Shown piece after piece: positions 24,609 to 35,987 of a stretch of 64,000 bases of DNA. The position numbers and the translations under genes were made by a program. The notes beneath the pieces are model-generated. The model did no database searches. It had not been told where the DNA came from and was given only the letters and a program-made list of their open reading frames with translations. The stretch is from NCBI GenBank assembly GCA_947462335.1, contig OX381706.1, positions 12,934,784-12,998,783 on the forward strand, given 5' to 3'. The first letter of the stretch is position 1. Each line of letters starts with the position of its first letter. Source of the stretch: Harmothoe impar. Lineage: Eukaryota > Annelida > Polychaeta > Phyllodocida > Polynoidae.

Positions 24609-27055
24609 GTCGCCTCCGATAGCTGGTAAGGGGTGTCAACCAGTGTTCTCCCATGAGATTGATGAGCAGTGGTACTCTCCAAATAAGGAGCTTGCTTACA
24701 AAGCTAATGCCAAAGACCTAGCATGGGTCCTTGCACGATTCCATAGCCTTGACGGGGCAACAGTACCAGCATGGACTGGGTTTAACCAACTGACTTCAAC
24801 TAACGATGAGGAAACTGTTGCAGTTGGGTATCTCCCACTCATAAATGCTGCAGCACATGAAACTGACACACTGTGGACAGCCATGATGAGGTGTGTCAAT
24901 ATCTCCAATGCTGTAAATCCTGGTCAGTCCACTGTGATCACATTTGACCAACAACTCTATTGCAGGGCAAAAGAGCTCCAGTGGGCCAATGCAGAGCAAT
25001 GTAGCACTATATTCATTAGGCTAGGAGGGTTTCACATCATCAAAAACTTCATGCAGGTGATTGGTCACCATATGGCAGACTCGGGTATAGAAGAGGTGTG
25101 GAGGGAAAGCATGGTGTTTGGTGAAAACACTGCTCACAACAACATGCAAGCCAAATCATACAACAGAGCACTGCGAGCCCATAAGTTGACCTTCGAGGCA
25201 CTGTGGCACATTTTATGGCCTCAGTTCAAGGCTTGGCTGGGTGACAGAGGCATAACCAATGACATCGAAGAAGCAGTGAGGTTATTGATCGAAACATTCA
25301 CAGATGAAGACAAAAATGAGTTGAGAGCTGCAACTCTAGAGCATGTTGCAGAAACCATACTTCAATACTCAGCCTTTTGGATGAGTTTCAGAAAGCCCAG
25401 GCCCCAACAACTAACTATTGGATTACTTACTTGAAACTGGTTATGATCCTCCTACAGTTCATCAGGGCAGAGCGTACAGGAAACTAAAGGTTGCATGTAA
25501 CATCCTTCATTGCCATGCTCCCCTGGTTTGCATGGTATGATCGTGTAAATTACCACCGGTGGGGAACGGTTTACATAGCCGACTGTATGGCACTTCCAAC
25601 AACCCATCCAGAGGTGTTTGAAGAGTTCCAACAAGGAAACTTTGTGGTAAAAGAGACTGGAAACAAAGTTAACCAGATCTCCACTGATCAGGCTCTTGAA
25701 CACGTGAATAAGGTGTCAAAAGTTGCAGGAGGCCTCGTGGGGATTACTAGAAAGGAGAATGCACGTGACTAATGGTGCTTAACCTTCAATCAGCGCAGTC
25801 ATCTTGCAAATGAAACCTACACTATGTTTGGTTTAGACAGGACTGGTGATAAAGATGCTGAACTTACCATAAAGGAGTTGGGTCCAAAAAGACTGGAACG
25901 AGATAGGTCTGATGTGGAGAAGATAAAAGAGCAATTAACCAAGTTTGAAGTATTTCAAGTGAAAAATGAAACCTGTGTGGTGTGTTTAGCAACCCACGAT
26001 GTAGCATCCAGTGACATCACATCTGCACTTCTCAATGCTCAATCATGTGGTGAGGAAAAAATGTTGGCTTTTTGCTCTCGACCACCATCAGAATTCCACT
26101 CCAAAATCCCCAAAACAAAAGCCCAAACACTCCAAATGATATATGAAAGGACATCAAAGTCAACAGCAAAACAAAAAGAACAGACTATAAGAGCAGACAG
26201 AACTCTGTTCCAGCGCCTCCTAATATGCAAAGACTCTGGCAGAGATGTTGACTTGAAGATAGTGTTTAGCCATGAACTTTCCCCAGTACCTCTAGCATTA
26301 GCAGCTACAGATGGCTCGTTAAGACCAACAAACAAAGCTGCACTTGGTACACTGCTAGGAGATTCTCAAACATTGTCATACCTCCCAACATCGAGTCTGA
26401 AAACTGCAACAATCATCGATGGTCAAGCCTTGGTCAGGGCTATTGGGAAGCCAACTGGAGCAAAAACATTTGGTGACTTATCAGATGCATTTGTCAAGTG
26501 TGCTCTGAGTCATCTTGGTGGTGTCTCTTCTCGGATAGATATAGTTTTTGACAGGTATGATGGACACACTGTCAAAGATGCCACCCAGAACATCAGGGCA
26601 GGAGGAATGAAACTGATCCGTCGAGAGATAACAAACAAAGAAGTACCACTGCCAAGTAACTGGGAGGGCTTCATTCATCATCCAGAGAATAAAGCTGATT
26701 TGGCAGACTTCCTGAGCTCAACATTAATTTCTAGGGCAAAAAAATGACCACCGAACCATGAGGTTGCTGTATCTGGGGGATTCAAGGATACACTGGCATC
26801 TGGTATGCTGCAATGACACCCCAACCAGATGTCCTGTCACCTATAGGCAATGGCTGGTATGAATCCACAGATGGCAATATCTTGCCAATGTTGATGACAC
26901 AAGATGCAGTTCCAGACATTGTACCTGAACTTACCTACTGCAAGTGCAAGAGTTGTGCCACCCGCAGGTGCAGTTGTAGGCAAAAGAAGCTACCCTGTAC
27001 TGTAGCTTGTGAATGCAACAATGGAAATTGCAAAAACCCTAACATCATTGATTGA
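24609..27055 (+). pseudogene. broken transposon gene with C-terminal CXC motif
   Basis: Four open stretches read as pieces of one protein: 24643-25434 (frame 1), ~25398-25772 and 25824-26747 (frame 3), and 26813-27055 (frame 2). The breaks are a frameshift near 25400, in-frame TAA stops at 25485 and 25770, a TGA at 26745, then a junction near 26800. The first stretch has no ATG and looks N-terminally truncated. The last ends with spaced cysteines (CKCKSC...RRCSCRQ...CTVACEC), matching tesmin/TSO1-type CXC motifs. From memory, the order of motifs (ITFDQQLY, RLGGFHI, SYNRALRAHK, FDRYD, SGGF, then CXC) matches a large, poorly described gene family expanded in invertebrate genomes. Between SGGF and the CXC part a central segment seems deleted. 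Its enzymatic class is unproven; a transposase role is inferred from the terminal repeats. Confidence 0.75.
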
Positions 27056-27060
27056 CATTA

Positions 27061-27769
27061 TGTGTCAGACAGTGTCCAAATCATTTGCTAATAACCCTCG
27101 CAGAATTGAAACATTATGGTGCTACAGGTTTTAGAACTTTGGATAAGTTATAGACTTAGATGGATCTTGATATAAGCCTTTCCACAATATCACAATTGTT
27201 AAATAGACCAGGTGTGCTGAATAAAAGCATTGTGGATAAACTTTCATCATTTTACACCACATTCATTTTGTGATGGCTTCCAATAATGTATCCCCAAGTA
27301 TGTGTTAGGCACGTCGAGCCTATATTCTTATAGCTATTTTTATAAACTATCAAGCTAGATATCTACAAAGACAAAGATGAATATAAAGACCCTGGTTGGA
27401 AGTGTTTTCCTGCTGCATTAATAAAAGTGTGATAATAAGAATGGCACATGTAAAGAAAACTGAGAATTTGGTTCATTTAGGCCTACCCTAAGCCTATAAG
27501 GGGCAAAATAAGCTGAGGAGACTAAAGATAATACTTCCAGTGTGTTCCTTGACCCAGAAAATGTGGATTTAGACACCCTAATCACATGTCTACCATCATT
27601 ATTCCTAATGATATTGCAAAAATAGTAAATTTGGCTAATGGCCGCCTTTATCGAGCCCTAATTACCTGAAAATCCATTTCTGTGCGTGGCATCCACCCTA
27701 AATATGTTCAGTAGGTGTTATATTTCAAGTCTGGCATGGATGCCACGCTGTAACATTCCGTTCCTCCTA
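27061..27769 (-). repeat. right terminal inverted repeat
   Basis: Mirror of 23898-24608, with the outer end at CCGTTCCTCCTA. Confidence 0.9.
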
Positions 27770-28275
27770 GGGTAAAATTTCAGAATTCTGCCACCAGTCT
27801 ATGAAGGGTAAGGGCAATGATTCATTGTCTTCATAAATTAGTTATGAACCCCTTTTTATTTTTATTTCATAAAAAGAGGTTTTAAGTACGCCACTAGAGC
27901 CAATATAAATGAAACAGATACGAAACACAAAATCGCCTGCCCCTACACTGGTCTATGACTGGCCCTTGAGTGGCCCTTAATTGGCAGTTAGGACACACTG
28001 AGAGCGGTGTACATTACCTAGCAACCAATCAAACAGCCATTATGGGAGTGTCTAGACCAATCAATAGAGATGAGCTGAGTGTGTCTGGATGGACCTTGGT
28101 CTGATGTGACGTCATTTCTGACCTGGTCTGGTCAAATGTATTGCAGTTTTACTGGTACATTGTGTAGACTTTAATATAAATAACTGTAACTGACGTCTGG
28201 GTGTACTTTGATAGACATATGGATCACAAATATGTATAAAGTATTATACTTATTATAAGTAATAATAAATATGAG
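27770..28275. other. non-coding, no feature recognised
   Basis: Unique-looking sequence with no ORF of note. Confidence 0.4.
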
Positions 28276-28501
28276 TACCGTAAATTCTCGCGTAGAAGCC
28301 GCGGCTTGTACGCGAGTCAGACTCAGCTTTCTTTTGATACCAAACATGCCTATATAGGGTGCGGCTTATACGAGAGTTTTTATTAGTATACTACAGTACC
28401 AAAATCGCAATATTCAGACCCCCTCTGCGGCTTATATAATTTGTCAAAGTTAGGGGTGCGGCTTATACGCGAGTTAGGCTTATACGCGAGAATTTACGGT
28501 A
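28276..28501. mobile_element. 226-bp MITE, TACCGTAAATTCTCGCGTA ends
   Basis: Starts TACCGTAAATTCTCGCGTA and ends TACGCGAGAATTTACGGTA, near-perfect inverted ends with terminal TA. The inner motif GCGGCTTATACGCGAG is repeated. Close relatives: 43615-43840 (TACTGTAAAACCTCGCG), a degenerate copy at 42484-42715, and fragments at ~30102-30205, 34430-34505 and 34780-34815. TA flanks suggest a Tc1/mariner-type target, an inference only. Confidence 0.9.
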
Positions 28502-28705
28502 TCAATAATCATAAATCATAATTTATGTCGATATGTCATATCGGGCCATCGTCAATTAGCATTGCACTAATATCTGAGATTTGATTTGCACGAAAGTAAG
28601 TAACACTACAATCAGCGACTAGGTTGGCAGTTTGGGTTTATTGTACATTAGGTATGCGATGGTATGCACCTAATACCCTACCCAGCTCTCTCTGACTGGC
28701 TAGTA

Positions 28706-29004
28706 CTCTCGTTCCCAAATCCTTCCAAAGGAAGGCTCTGGTAACTGCCAAATGTTGGGATTTTGCTGGGTCTGGGCAACCCCTGCTGGTAGCTTGGAAC
28801 CAGCGAACAGGAGCAGGAAATGGAACCAGAAAGGCCGATGGTAAAACTACATTAAACTACTTTCATACATTCTGGTTCCATTTCCTGTTCCTGTTCGCTG
28901 GTTCCAGCCTACCAGCAGGGGTTGCCCGGACCCAGCAAAATCCAAAGTTCAAGGTCATTTGGCTGTTACCAGAGCCTTCCTTCGGAAGGATTTGGGAACG
29001 AGAG
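28706..29004. mobile_element. foldback MITE with ~125-bp arms
   Basis: CTCTCGTTCCCAAATCCTTCC at the left is mirrored by GGAAGGATTTGGGAACGAGAG at the right, and the arms stay complementary through the CAGCAGGGGTTGCCC-like and GGTTCCATTTCCTG-like blocks. ACTGGCTAGTA lies directly before the element (28695-28705) and two bases after it (29007-29017): a probable 9-11-bp target duplication. Confidence 0.9.
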
Positions 29005-29035
29005 TAACTGGCTAGTAGTGCGTGCCCCTTATATA

Positions 29036-29110
29036 CAGTAAAATTCCGTTATAACGAAGTGCTCTGGGCCAGCAAAAAAGTTCGTTATAAACAAATTTCG
29101 TAGTATCCAA
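29036..29110. repeat. pogo/mariner-like end, TTCGTTATAACGAA motif
   Basis: ACAGTAAAATTCCGTTATAACGAA followed by TTCGTTATAAACAAATTTCG resembles ends of Tigger/pogo-type MITEs. Only one end is clear, so probably a fragment. 29111-30205 has C-runs and repeated GGCGACTTT words, no gene. Confidence 0.5.
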
Positions 29111-30205
29111 ATAGAGCAATAGGGTGGTGCAGCGCCACTGGTGGTAGGTGTAGGTACCAGGTAGCAGGTGTTCATATGCTTTGTCCTCGACTTGTAAGCG
29201 GAGACAAAGAAATCGTATATGATATTCATGGTCAAATAATAGCGGTTTGAGCCCTCATAATATCACAGACCTAGTACAACTTGGCGACTTTTGGACAAAA
29301 TTATCAGTAGGATAGAGGCTCCAAAAAGCGACTTTGTGACATGGGGCCCTTCAATTTGGCGACTTTCCGACCTCAGGGGTGGGGGACCCCTCTGCACCCC
29401 CCCCCCCCCCCACTTTTGGATAGATTTGGCTATAGTAAAAAGGGTCTAAAAAGGCGACTTTGGGACCTTGGGCCGTAAAAGGGGCATTCTCACCACTCAC
29501 ACTTACCACATAGCAGACTAGAACAGTACTGGAACTGTGAGTGGGATACGCTCGGTGAATATGCCACTTTAATTTCAACGACTTTCCAACCTGAGGGGGA
29601 CCCATCTGTAACCCCAACAAGATAGGATGTAGGATAGATGATACCGCCCTGAGCTGCAGCAAGTCTACTTCACATCAATTCGCTATGGGATACCGTGAGA
29701 AAGAGGTGCTTCTGCTTTTCTAGTACCAGTGGCATCTATTTTTAGCAGCCCCGGTACAATCACTATCTGTGTCTGGGTCAAAGGCGCTATGGTCTTACAC
29801 AATAGAGTAAGAAAGAGGATTTCTCCTAAGGTTACAGGTGCTACAGATTACGGTAGGTGCAGGGTGAAAAGCTTATCTTAACACACCTTAACACACCTAA
29901 AACCTTGGCACAATTGCAGATGTATCGAAATATGTGCATAAATATTCATATATATTACCGATTTACAATCCCAAAACTAACTTTTTAAAGTAAAATGCTT
30001 GCGGCGTCGGCCACCACGGTGCCTTGGGATTTTCCAGGCGGTAGGAGATTCCCTATTTTGTCGTCATTCCTGAGCCTAATGTCTCTCACAAAAGAGGGAG
30101 TACCGTAAAACCTCGCATAGGCTAGGCCTGGAGGCAACGGCTAGTACACGAGTCAGATCGCCTCTGCAGCTATTTGAATCTGCGGAAAGTAGGGGTGCGC
30201 CTTAG

Positions 30206-30545
30206 GGAGTGTTCATTTATTAATTACAGGGGGGGGATGGTGAGATTTCGCGCGGAGGGGTGAAATTTTTTTACGCCCCCCCCCCCCCTCGAGAGGGCGT
30301 GGAACGTTTTGTGCCCCCCCCCCCCCCCCCCCGCGCCGAATGCGGCGAAAGATTTTCGCCCCCCCCCTTTGAACTATAGTATCGCGCAGGCTTTTTTGCT
30401 AAAAAGGGGCTTACATTTTTACACCCCCCCCTCAAGAGGGGTCAGAGTTTTTTACGCCCCCCCTCAGGAGGGGTCAGAACTTTTTACGCCCCCCCCCCCC
30501 AAACCCACCACCCCCCCCCCCCTGTAAATAATAAATGAACACTCC
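30206..30545. mobile_element. C-tract-rich MITE
   Basis: GGAGTGTTCATTTATTAATTACAGGGGGG at the left is the near-perfect reverse complement of the right end. The interior is built from a unit of C-run, CTC-A-GAGGGG hairpin and TTTTTACGCC, repeated three to four times. A degenerate related end lies at ~47537-47568 (AACAAATAAATGAGCACTC). The 72-aa ORF here is low-complexity. Confidence 0.8.
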
Positions 30546-30559
30546 TACAAGCATTAAAT

Positions 30560-31040
30560 GTGTAGTCCCGGGGACTAATAAAATGGTAGGCCTAGTCCTG
30601 GGGACTCTCGCCATAGTGCTGGGGACTACTACAACAAGCTGCATAGTCCTTAGGACTACAGAAACAGGCCTACATAGTCCTGGGGACTACAGACATAGTT
30701 CTGGGGACTAGCAACCCCCAATCTCTAGTCCCGAGGACTATGCTTCCATAGTCCCTAGCACTATGTAGGCCTGCACTAACTAGCTCTCTAGCACTAGTAG
30801 TAGCAGTCTTGGGAAGTCCCTAGGACTATGTGGGTAGTCCTCAGGACAGTAGTCTTCAGGACTGTGCAGCCATACATTCAAATATTTGGAAAGACTGTGC
30901 ATAGTGGTATATGATCCCAGTTTTAGAAATAATTGTTCCTAGGACTACATGTGTAGTCCCTAGGACTACATGTGTAGTCCCTATAGGACTACACATGTAG
31001 TCCCCAGGACTTTAAATCTAGTCCCCAGGACTATGCTATA
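30560..31040. repeat. cluster of ~16 TAGTCCYNRGGACTA palindromes
   Basis: Short palindromes such as AGTCCCGGGGACT, AGTCCTGGGGACT, AGTCCCTAGGACT and AGTCCCCAGGACT recur at 15-35-bp spacing, with varied centres and unrelated spacers. One more copy (TAGTCCCTAGGACTA) lies alone at 34377-34391, just past the right end of the next element. Not a simple tandem repeat: only the palindrome is conserved. Confidence 0.85.
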
Positions 31041-31279
31041 GCTTGCAGTATATGTTAATCCTGAGCCCCCCCCTTCCGCAGGACGCAGGGAGGGGCTGTC
31101 AGGCCCTTATCCCACAAAACGGCCCTTATCCCCCAAAAGACTATCGTTTTGGGACATAAGGGCTGACATCAGGCCCTTATCCCACAAAAGTGGCCTTAAA
31201 GCACAAAAGCCCTTATCCCACATAAGAAATGCCCTTATCCCACAAAAGCCCTTATCCCCCAAAACCCATATACTGGTGT

Positions 31280-32440
31280 CATATCCCTACCTGCCCTTAT
31301 CTCCCATAACATCCTCGAATACCAACTTGCCCCTATCTCCCAAAACCTTTATATGCTGGTCTCATCTGTCAACCTGTTCTAAGGTTCAAGCAGCCCTTAT
31401 GTCCCAAAACCTATATAAACTGGTCTCACCCATCAACCTGTCCTTAAAATCAGCATCAAGTTTAAGTTGCCATTATCTCCCAAAAAAGTTATATACTGGT
31501 TCCATATGTCAACCTGTTTTCAAGTTCAAGCAGCCCTTATGTCCCAAAACCTATATACTGGTCTCACCCATCAACCTGTCCTTAAAATGAGCATCAAGTT
31601 TACTTATAAGTTGCCCTTATCTCCCAAAACATATATACTGGTCTCATCCGCCAACCTGTCCTTAAAAAGGGCTTCATGTTTAAGTTAAAAGTTTATGTTA
31701 TATTATACTGGTCTCATCTGTCAATCTGTTCTTAAGTTCAAGTAGCCCTTATATCCCAAAACCTATATATTGGTCTCACCCACCAACCTGTCCTTAAAAT
31801 GAGCATCAAGTTTAATTATAAGTTGCCCTTATCTCCCAAAACATATATATACTGGTCTCATCAGCCAACCTGTCCTTAAAAAGGGCATCAAGTTTAAGTT
31901 GCCCTTATCTCCCAAAACCTATATACACTGGTCTCACCTGCCAACCTGTCCTTAAAAAGGGCATCACGTTTATGTTATGAGGTTATGTTACATTATACTG
32001 GTCTCATCTGTCAACCTGTTCTCCAGTTCAAGTAGCCCTTATGTCCCAAAACCTATACATACTGGTCTCACCCATCAACCTGTCCTTAAAATCAGCATCA
32101 AGTTTAAGTTGCCCTTATCTCCCAAAAAAGTTATATGTTGGTCTTATATGTCAACCTGTTTTCAAGTTCAAGCAGCCCTTATGTCCCAAAACCTATATAC
32201 TGGTCTCACCCATCGACCTGTCCTTAAAATGAGCACCATGTTTACGTTGTAAGTTTATGTTATATTATACTGGTCTCATCTGTCAATCTGTTCTCAAGTT
32301 CATGTAGCCCTTATGTCCCAAAACCTATATACTGGTCTCATCCACCAACCTGTTCTTAAAATGAGCATCAAGTTTAATTATAAGTTGCCCTTATCTCCCA
32401 AAACCTTTATACTGGTCTCACCCATCAACCTGTCCTTCCC
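31280..32440 (+). repeat. left-arm minisatellite
   Basis: About 14-15 units, each with CCCTTAT, a CCCAAAA word, TATATACTGGTCTCA and a CAACCTGT.CTTAAA segment. Unit length alternates between ~64 and ~78 bp, i.e. a ~142-bp higher-order repeat. Confidence 0.8.
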
Positions 32441-32639
32441 AGTGGACACAGAGCGGTATATAAAGGTTTTGGGAGATAAGTTGGTACTGAGCATATATGT
32501 ATATATATACGTTTTGGGAGATAAGGGCTGGTAGGGTTGTGACAACAGTGTATGGGTTTTGGGGGATAAGGGCAAGTAGAACCGGTTGATGGATGAGAGC
32601 TGTATATAAAGGTTTTGGGAGATAAATTGGTACTGAGAA

Positions 32640-32702
<63 letters not shown>
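32640..32702. repeat. (AT)n microsatellite at the fold centre
   Basis: About 60 bp of AT dinucleotides between the two arms; a shorter AT run (33667-33691) sits in the same local context further right. Confidence 0.95.
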
Positions 32703-32704
<2 letters not shown>

Positions 32705-32705
<1 letters not shown>

Positions 32706-34035
32706 TTGGGAGATAAGGGCTGGTAGGGATATGACACCATTATATGGGTTTTGGGGGATAAGGGCAGGTAGGATATGACACCATTATATGGGTTTTGGGG
32801 GATAAGGGCAGGAAGGGATATGACACCATTATATGGGTTTTGGGGGATAAGGGCAGGTAGGGATATGACACCATTATATGAGTTTTGGGGGAAAAGGGCA
32901 GGTAGGGATATGACACCATTATATGGGTTTTGGGGGATAAGGGCAGTAGGGATATGACACCATTATATGGGTTTTGGGGGATAAGGGCAGGTAGGGATAT
33001 GACACCATTATATGAGTTTTGGGGGATAAGGGCAGGTAGGGATATGACACCATTATATGGGTTTTGGGGGATAAGGGCAGTAGGGATATGACACCATTAT
33101 ATGGGTTTTGGGGGATAAGGGCTGGTAGGGATATGACAACAGTATATGGGTTTGGGGGATAAGGGCAAGTAGAACCGGTTGATGGATGAGAGCGGTATAT
33201 AAAGGTTTTGGGAGATAAGTTGGTACTGAATATATATACGTTTTGGGAGATAAGGGCAGGTAGGGATATGACACCATTATAAATGGGTTTCGGGGGATAA
33301 GGGTAGGTAGGGATATGACACCATTATAGGAAATATAAGAAGCAGGGCGGATTATATGAGTAAAGCGGAGAGAGAGAGAATACTCCCCCTGGTGGATCTT
33401 TGAGAACAATTCAGTAAGGACTGGTTGATCACCACACGCCCCTTTGCTCCCTCTGTGGGGGAAGGACTGAACTGCTGGTTTCACTCACCAAGGGCACACT
33501 GGATATAGAGCAGAGGCCGGGGGAGCTCGCCCTCACAACCGCCACACCGCCGCTGCACACGCCTGCTCGCAGAGACACTGAGTTACATAATAAAGGGGCA
33601 AGTAGAACCGGTTGATGGATGAGAGCTGTATATAAAGGTTTTGGGAGATAAATTGGTACTGAGCATATATGTATATATATATATATATATATGTTTGGGA
33701 GATAAGGGCTGGTAGGGATATGACACCATTATATGGGTTTTGGGGGATAAGGGCAGGTAGGGATATGACACCATTATATGGGTTTTGGGGGATAAGGGCA
33801 GTAGGGATATGACACCATTATATGGGTTTTGGGGGATAAGGGCTGGTAGGGATATGACAACAGTATATGGGTTTTGGGGGATAAGGGCAATAGAACTGGT
33901 TGATGGATGAGAGCTGTATATAAAGGTTTTGGGAGATAAGTTGGTACTGAGCATTTATGTATATATATAATACGTTTTGGGAGATAAGGGCTGGTAGGGA
34001 TATGACACCATTATATGGGTTTTGGGGGATAAGGG
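32705..34035 (+). repeat. 45-bp minisatellite, right arm
   Basis: Unit ATATGGGTTTTGGGGGATAA followed by GGGCAGGTAGGGATATGACACCATT, spaced exactly 45 bp (e.g. at 32781, 32826, 32871). The array is broken by a variant unit (AGTAGAACCGGTTGATGGATG) and by a unique island at 33335-33590. Confidence 0.9.
33335..33590. other. unique island inside the minisatellite arm
   Basis: Non-repetitive sequence with CTCCCCCTGGTGGATC and GC-rich stretches interrupts the 45-bp array. It could be a later insertion or captured DNA. No gene seen. Confidence 0.6.
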
Positions 34036-34507
34036 CTTTTGTGGGATAAGGGCATTTCTTGTGTGGGATAAGGGCTTTTGTGCTTTAAGGCCACTTTTGT
34101 GGGATAAGGGCCTGATGTCAGCCCTTATGTCCCAAAACGATAGTCTTTTGGGGGATAAGGGCCGTTTTGTGGGATAAGGGCCTGACAGGGGCAGTTTGTG
34201 GGGACTTTATACTTTAATACAACAGGGCGAAGGCCTCTTTTCTTAAAACAATGCTGAGCATGGAAATCTGTAACACCTCACCCCCTCACCCACGGGGCTT
34301 CTTCACGGGCCGTGTCCACGGGGATGCGGGCAGGGATTAGGGGCAACATGCAGCTGACCGACTACTGCGGCCACTGTAGTCCCTAGGACTACGATGTCGC
34401 CGCCTGCCCCTCCCTGCGTTCAGAAGACCTCTGTGGCTTATAGGATCGGCCCAAAATCGGGGTGCAGCTTATACACAAGTTAGGCTTATACATGACTCAT
34501 GAGGTTT

Positions 34508-34892
34508 AACATTTATGGACACAATATGCATAAAAAATACCTCGCTTCTGGGGGGATAACCCTGTAAACTGTGAACTGTAATAACAGATGGTTTTGGTTT
34601 CCCAGTAGACAAAAACATAACAGAACGTTTCTGCATGGCTCCTTATTGTGGCAAAGCGTTGAGAACGCTATTTTGATGTAAAAACAATGCGTTTCTGTCA
34701 GCTGGGTAGTATAGATAGCAATTGGATTGGTAGTAAAATAGAGCATTTCTGTTATTCTTCACACATATGGTGAACCTGTCGTAAACTACCCGCGGCTAGT
34801 ACGCAAACCAAATCGCCAGTGCCGGGGGAGGGAGGGGGGAGGAGGGAGGGGGAAGGAAAGGGGAGGGAAACGACGAGAGGGCCTGCACAGAC
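34508..34892. other. non-coding; purine-rich stretch
   Basis: Holds a GGGAGGGAGGGGGGAGG-type tract (34823-34870) and a fragment of the CGCGGCTAGTACGCAAA MITE. No gene. Confidence 0.5.
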
Positions 34893-35043
34893 AACTTTAT
34901 AGTAGTTATCATGCATAGAAGGGTTTATCATGTCCCCCGGTGGTCCCGGGGCCCCGGGCCCTGGCCCCCACCTCCTGCCACCAGCTGATAACACTGATAA
35001 AAGTCTTCTATTAGAAGGGAATAACGTGTGAATAAGGTGCACC
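34893..35043 (-). repeat. ~150-bp repeat, inverted copy of 19115-19262
   Basis: See the partner entry. Orientation is opposite. Confidence 0.85.
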
Positions 35044-35987
35044 ATCAGTGTCCTATGGAATGACTCTACTCAGAGTGAAACAAATAAGTGTAATATACAG
35101 TGTATATATAAGTACATACTGCAGTATGTTAGGGAGCTCATACAAAGTGTTTGTTAGACACTGCCAGTTACATGGCAGAGACAGAGTATGCTGTTTTATT
35201 CTAGATAGCTTTGCCAGACACTTCACGGAAATCGATAGGTTCAAGTTTCACAATCAGGGAAATTAATCACGGTACAACTGTGGGCGGTGTGGAAAAATAT
35301 CCGACGGTAAATATAGCATTGATATTAAATGTTCATGCAATATCTCCAATGCTCCATGTCTCAGTTTTCTGTAAAGGTTAAAGGGGGTAGCCTTGGGCTG
35401 GATTGCCATTATTAGATTCCTATTTCGAATCAATGGTCCCATGAAATGGAGAGAAAATGCTCCATATTGTTGAGGCACCATTGCAACCATCCAAGGAGGT
35501 GTATCAGCATTATCCACTTCATGAAGGTTTGCATTTAAGCAAAGAAACACTTTGAGCTGGCCGCTGGCTATGTTGCCAAAATGACTCTTTTACAAGGGTC
35601 AGGCATTTTGATGAAGATCAGACATTGCTGGAGCCAAACAAATGAGGGTCAGGCAATGCTGGACTCAGCCAAAGAGGTCGAGTGTCTGGCAATGCTGGAT
35701 CCTCATGCCAGAGTCTGGCAATCCTTGGCTATTGGGGACATCGTCTGACGCTCATGTTTGCCTAAGAGAAGTGTTCCTTAAGGCGTCTTTGATTTGCAAA
35801 CGTACATACAGTGTATGCAAATTTGCAGCACTATTTTGTTGTTGCATCATGGAGACCGTTCAGAGGAGTACATCAGCACCATTGCAAGAGTTTGGCAATG
35901 GTGGTTACTGCATGCATGCACCATGACGTCGAAAATAATGCATGCATAAAGGCATTAAGTGGCCCAATAATGATTTAATGCATCATG
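35044..35987. other. non-coding; dispersed repeat words
   Basis: Fragments of the TTTGCATTTAAGCAAAGAAACACTTTGAG-type dispersed repeat near 35527-35560, and TCTGGCAATGCTGGA words at 35600-35710. No gene recognised. Confidence 0.45.

Larger units (their letters stand above)
23898..27769 (+). mobile_element. 3.9-kb DNA transposon with ~710-bp inverted repeats
   Basis: Arms 23898-24608 and 27061-27769 are long, closely similar reverse complements beginning TAGGAGGAACGGAATGTTAC. They differ by small indels and a divergent patch (~24376-24395). The whole interior is one broken plus-strand gene, whose last stop ends six bases before the right arm. I found no convincing target duplication. The gene's 5-prime start and a central part are missing, so the copy is non-autonomous and inactive. 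Confidence 0.85.
31080..34190. mobile_element. 3.1-kb foldback structure of minisatellite arms
   Basis: The left end (CTGTCAGGCCCTTATCCCAC, then ACGATAGTC words around 31140) recurs reverse-complemented at the right end (GTGGGATAAGGGCCTGACAG, 34168-34187). The left arm repeats CCCTTATSTCCCAAAACC with 64/78-bp alternation. The right arm repeats GGGTTTTGGGGGATAAGGGC on a 45-bp period. An AT microsatellite sits near the centre. A matching block outside (ACGCAGGGAGGGGC at ~31082; GCCCCTCCCTGCGT at ~34401) suggests the original ends lie further out, with a ~210-bp insertion at the right. ORFs (60-143 aa) come from the 45-bp period, a multiple of three. Confidence 0.8.

Noticed and set aside
32705..33130. 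CRISPR-like regular repeats
   Set aside because: The 45-bp units are contiguous tandem copies with no unique spacers, in a eukaryotic context.
31276..33954. Proteins of 60-143 aa in the minisatellite arms
   Set aside because: They arise because the 45-bp period is a multiple of three; sequence is purely repetitive and read on both strands.
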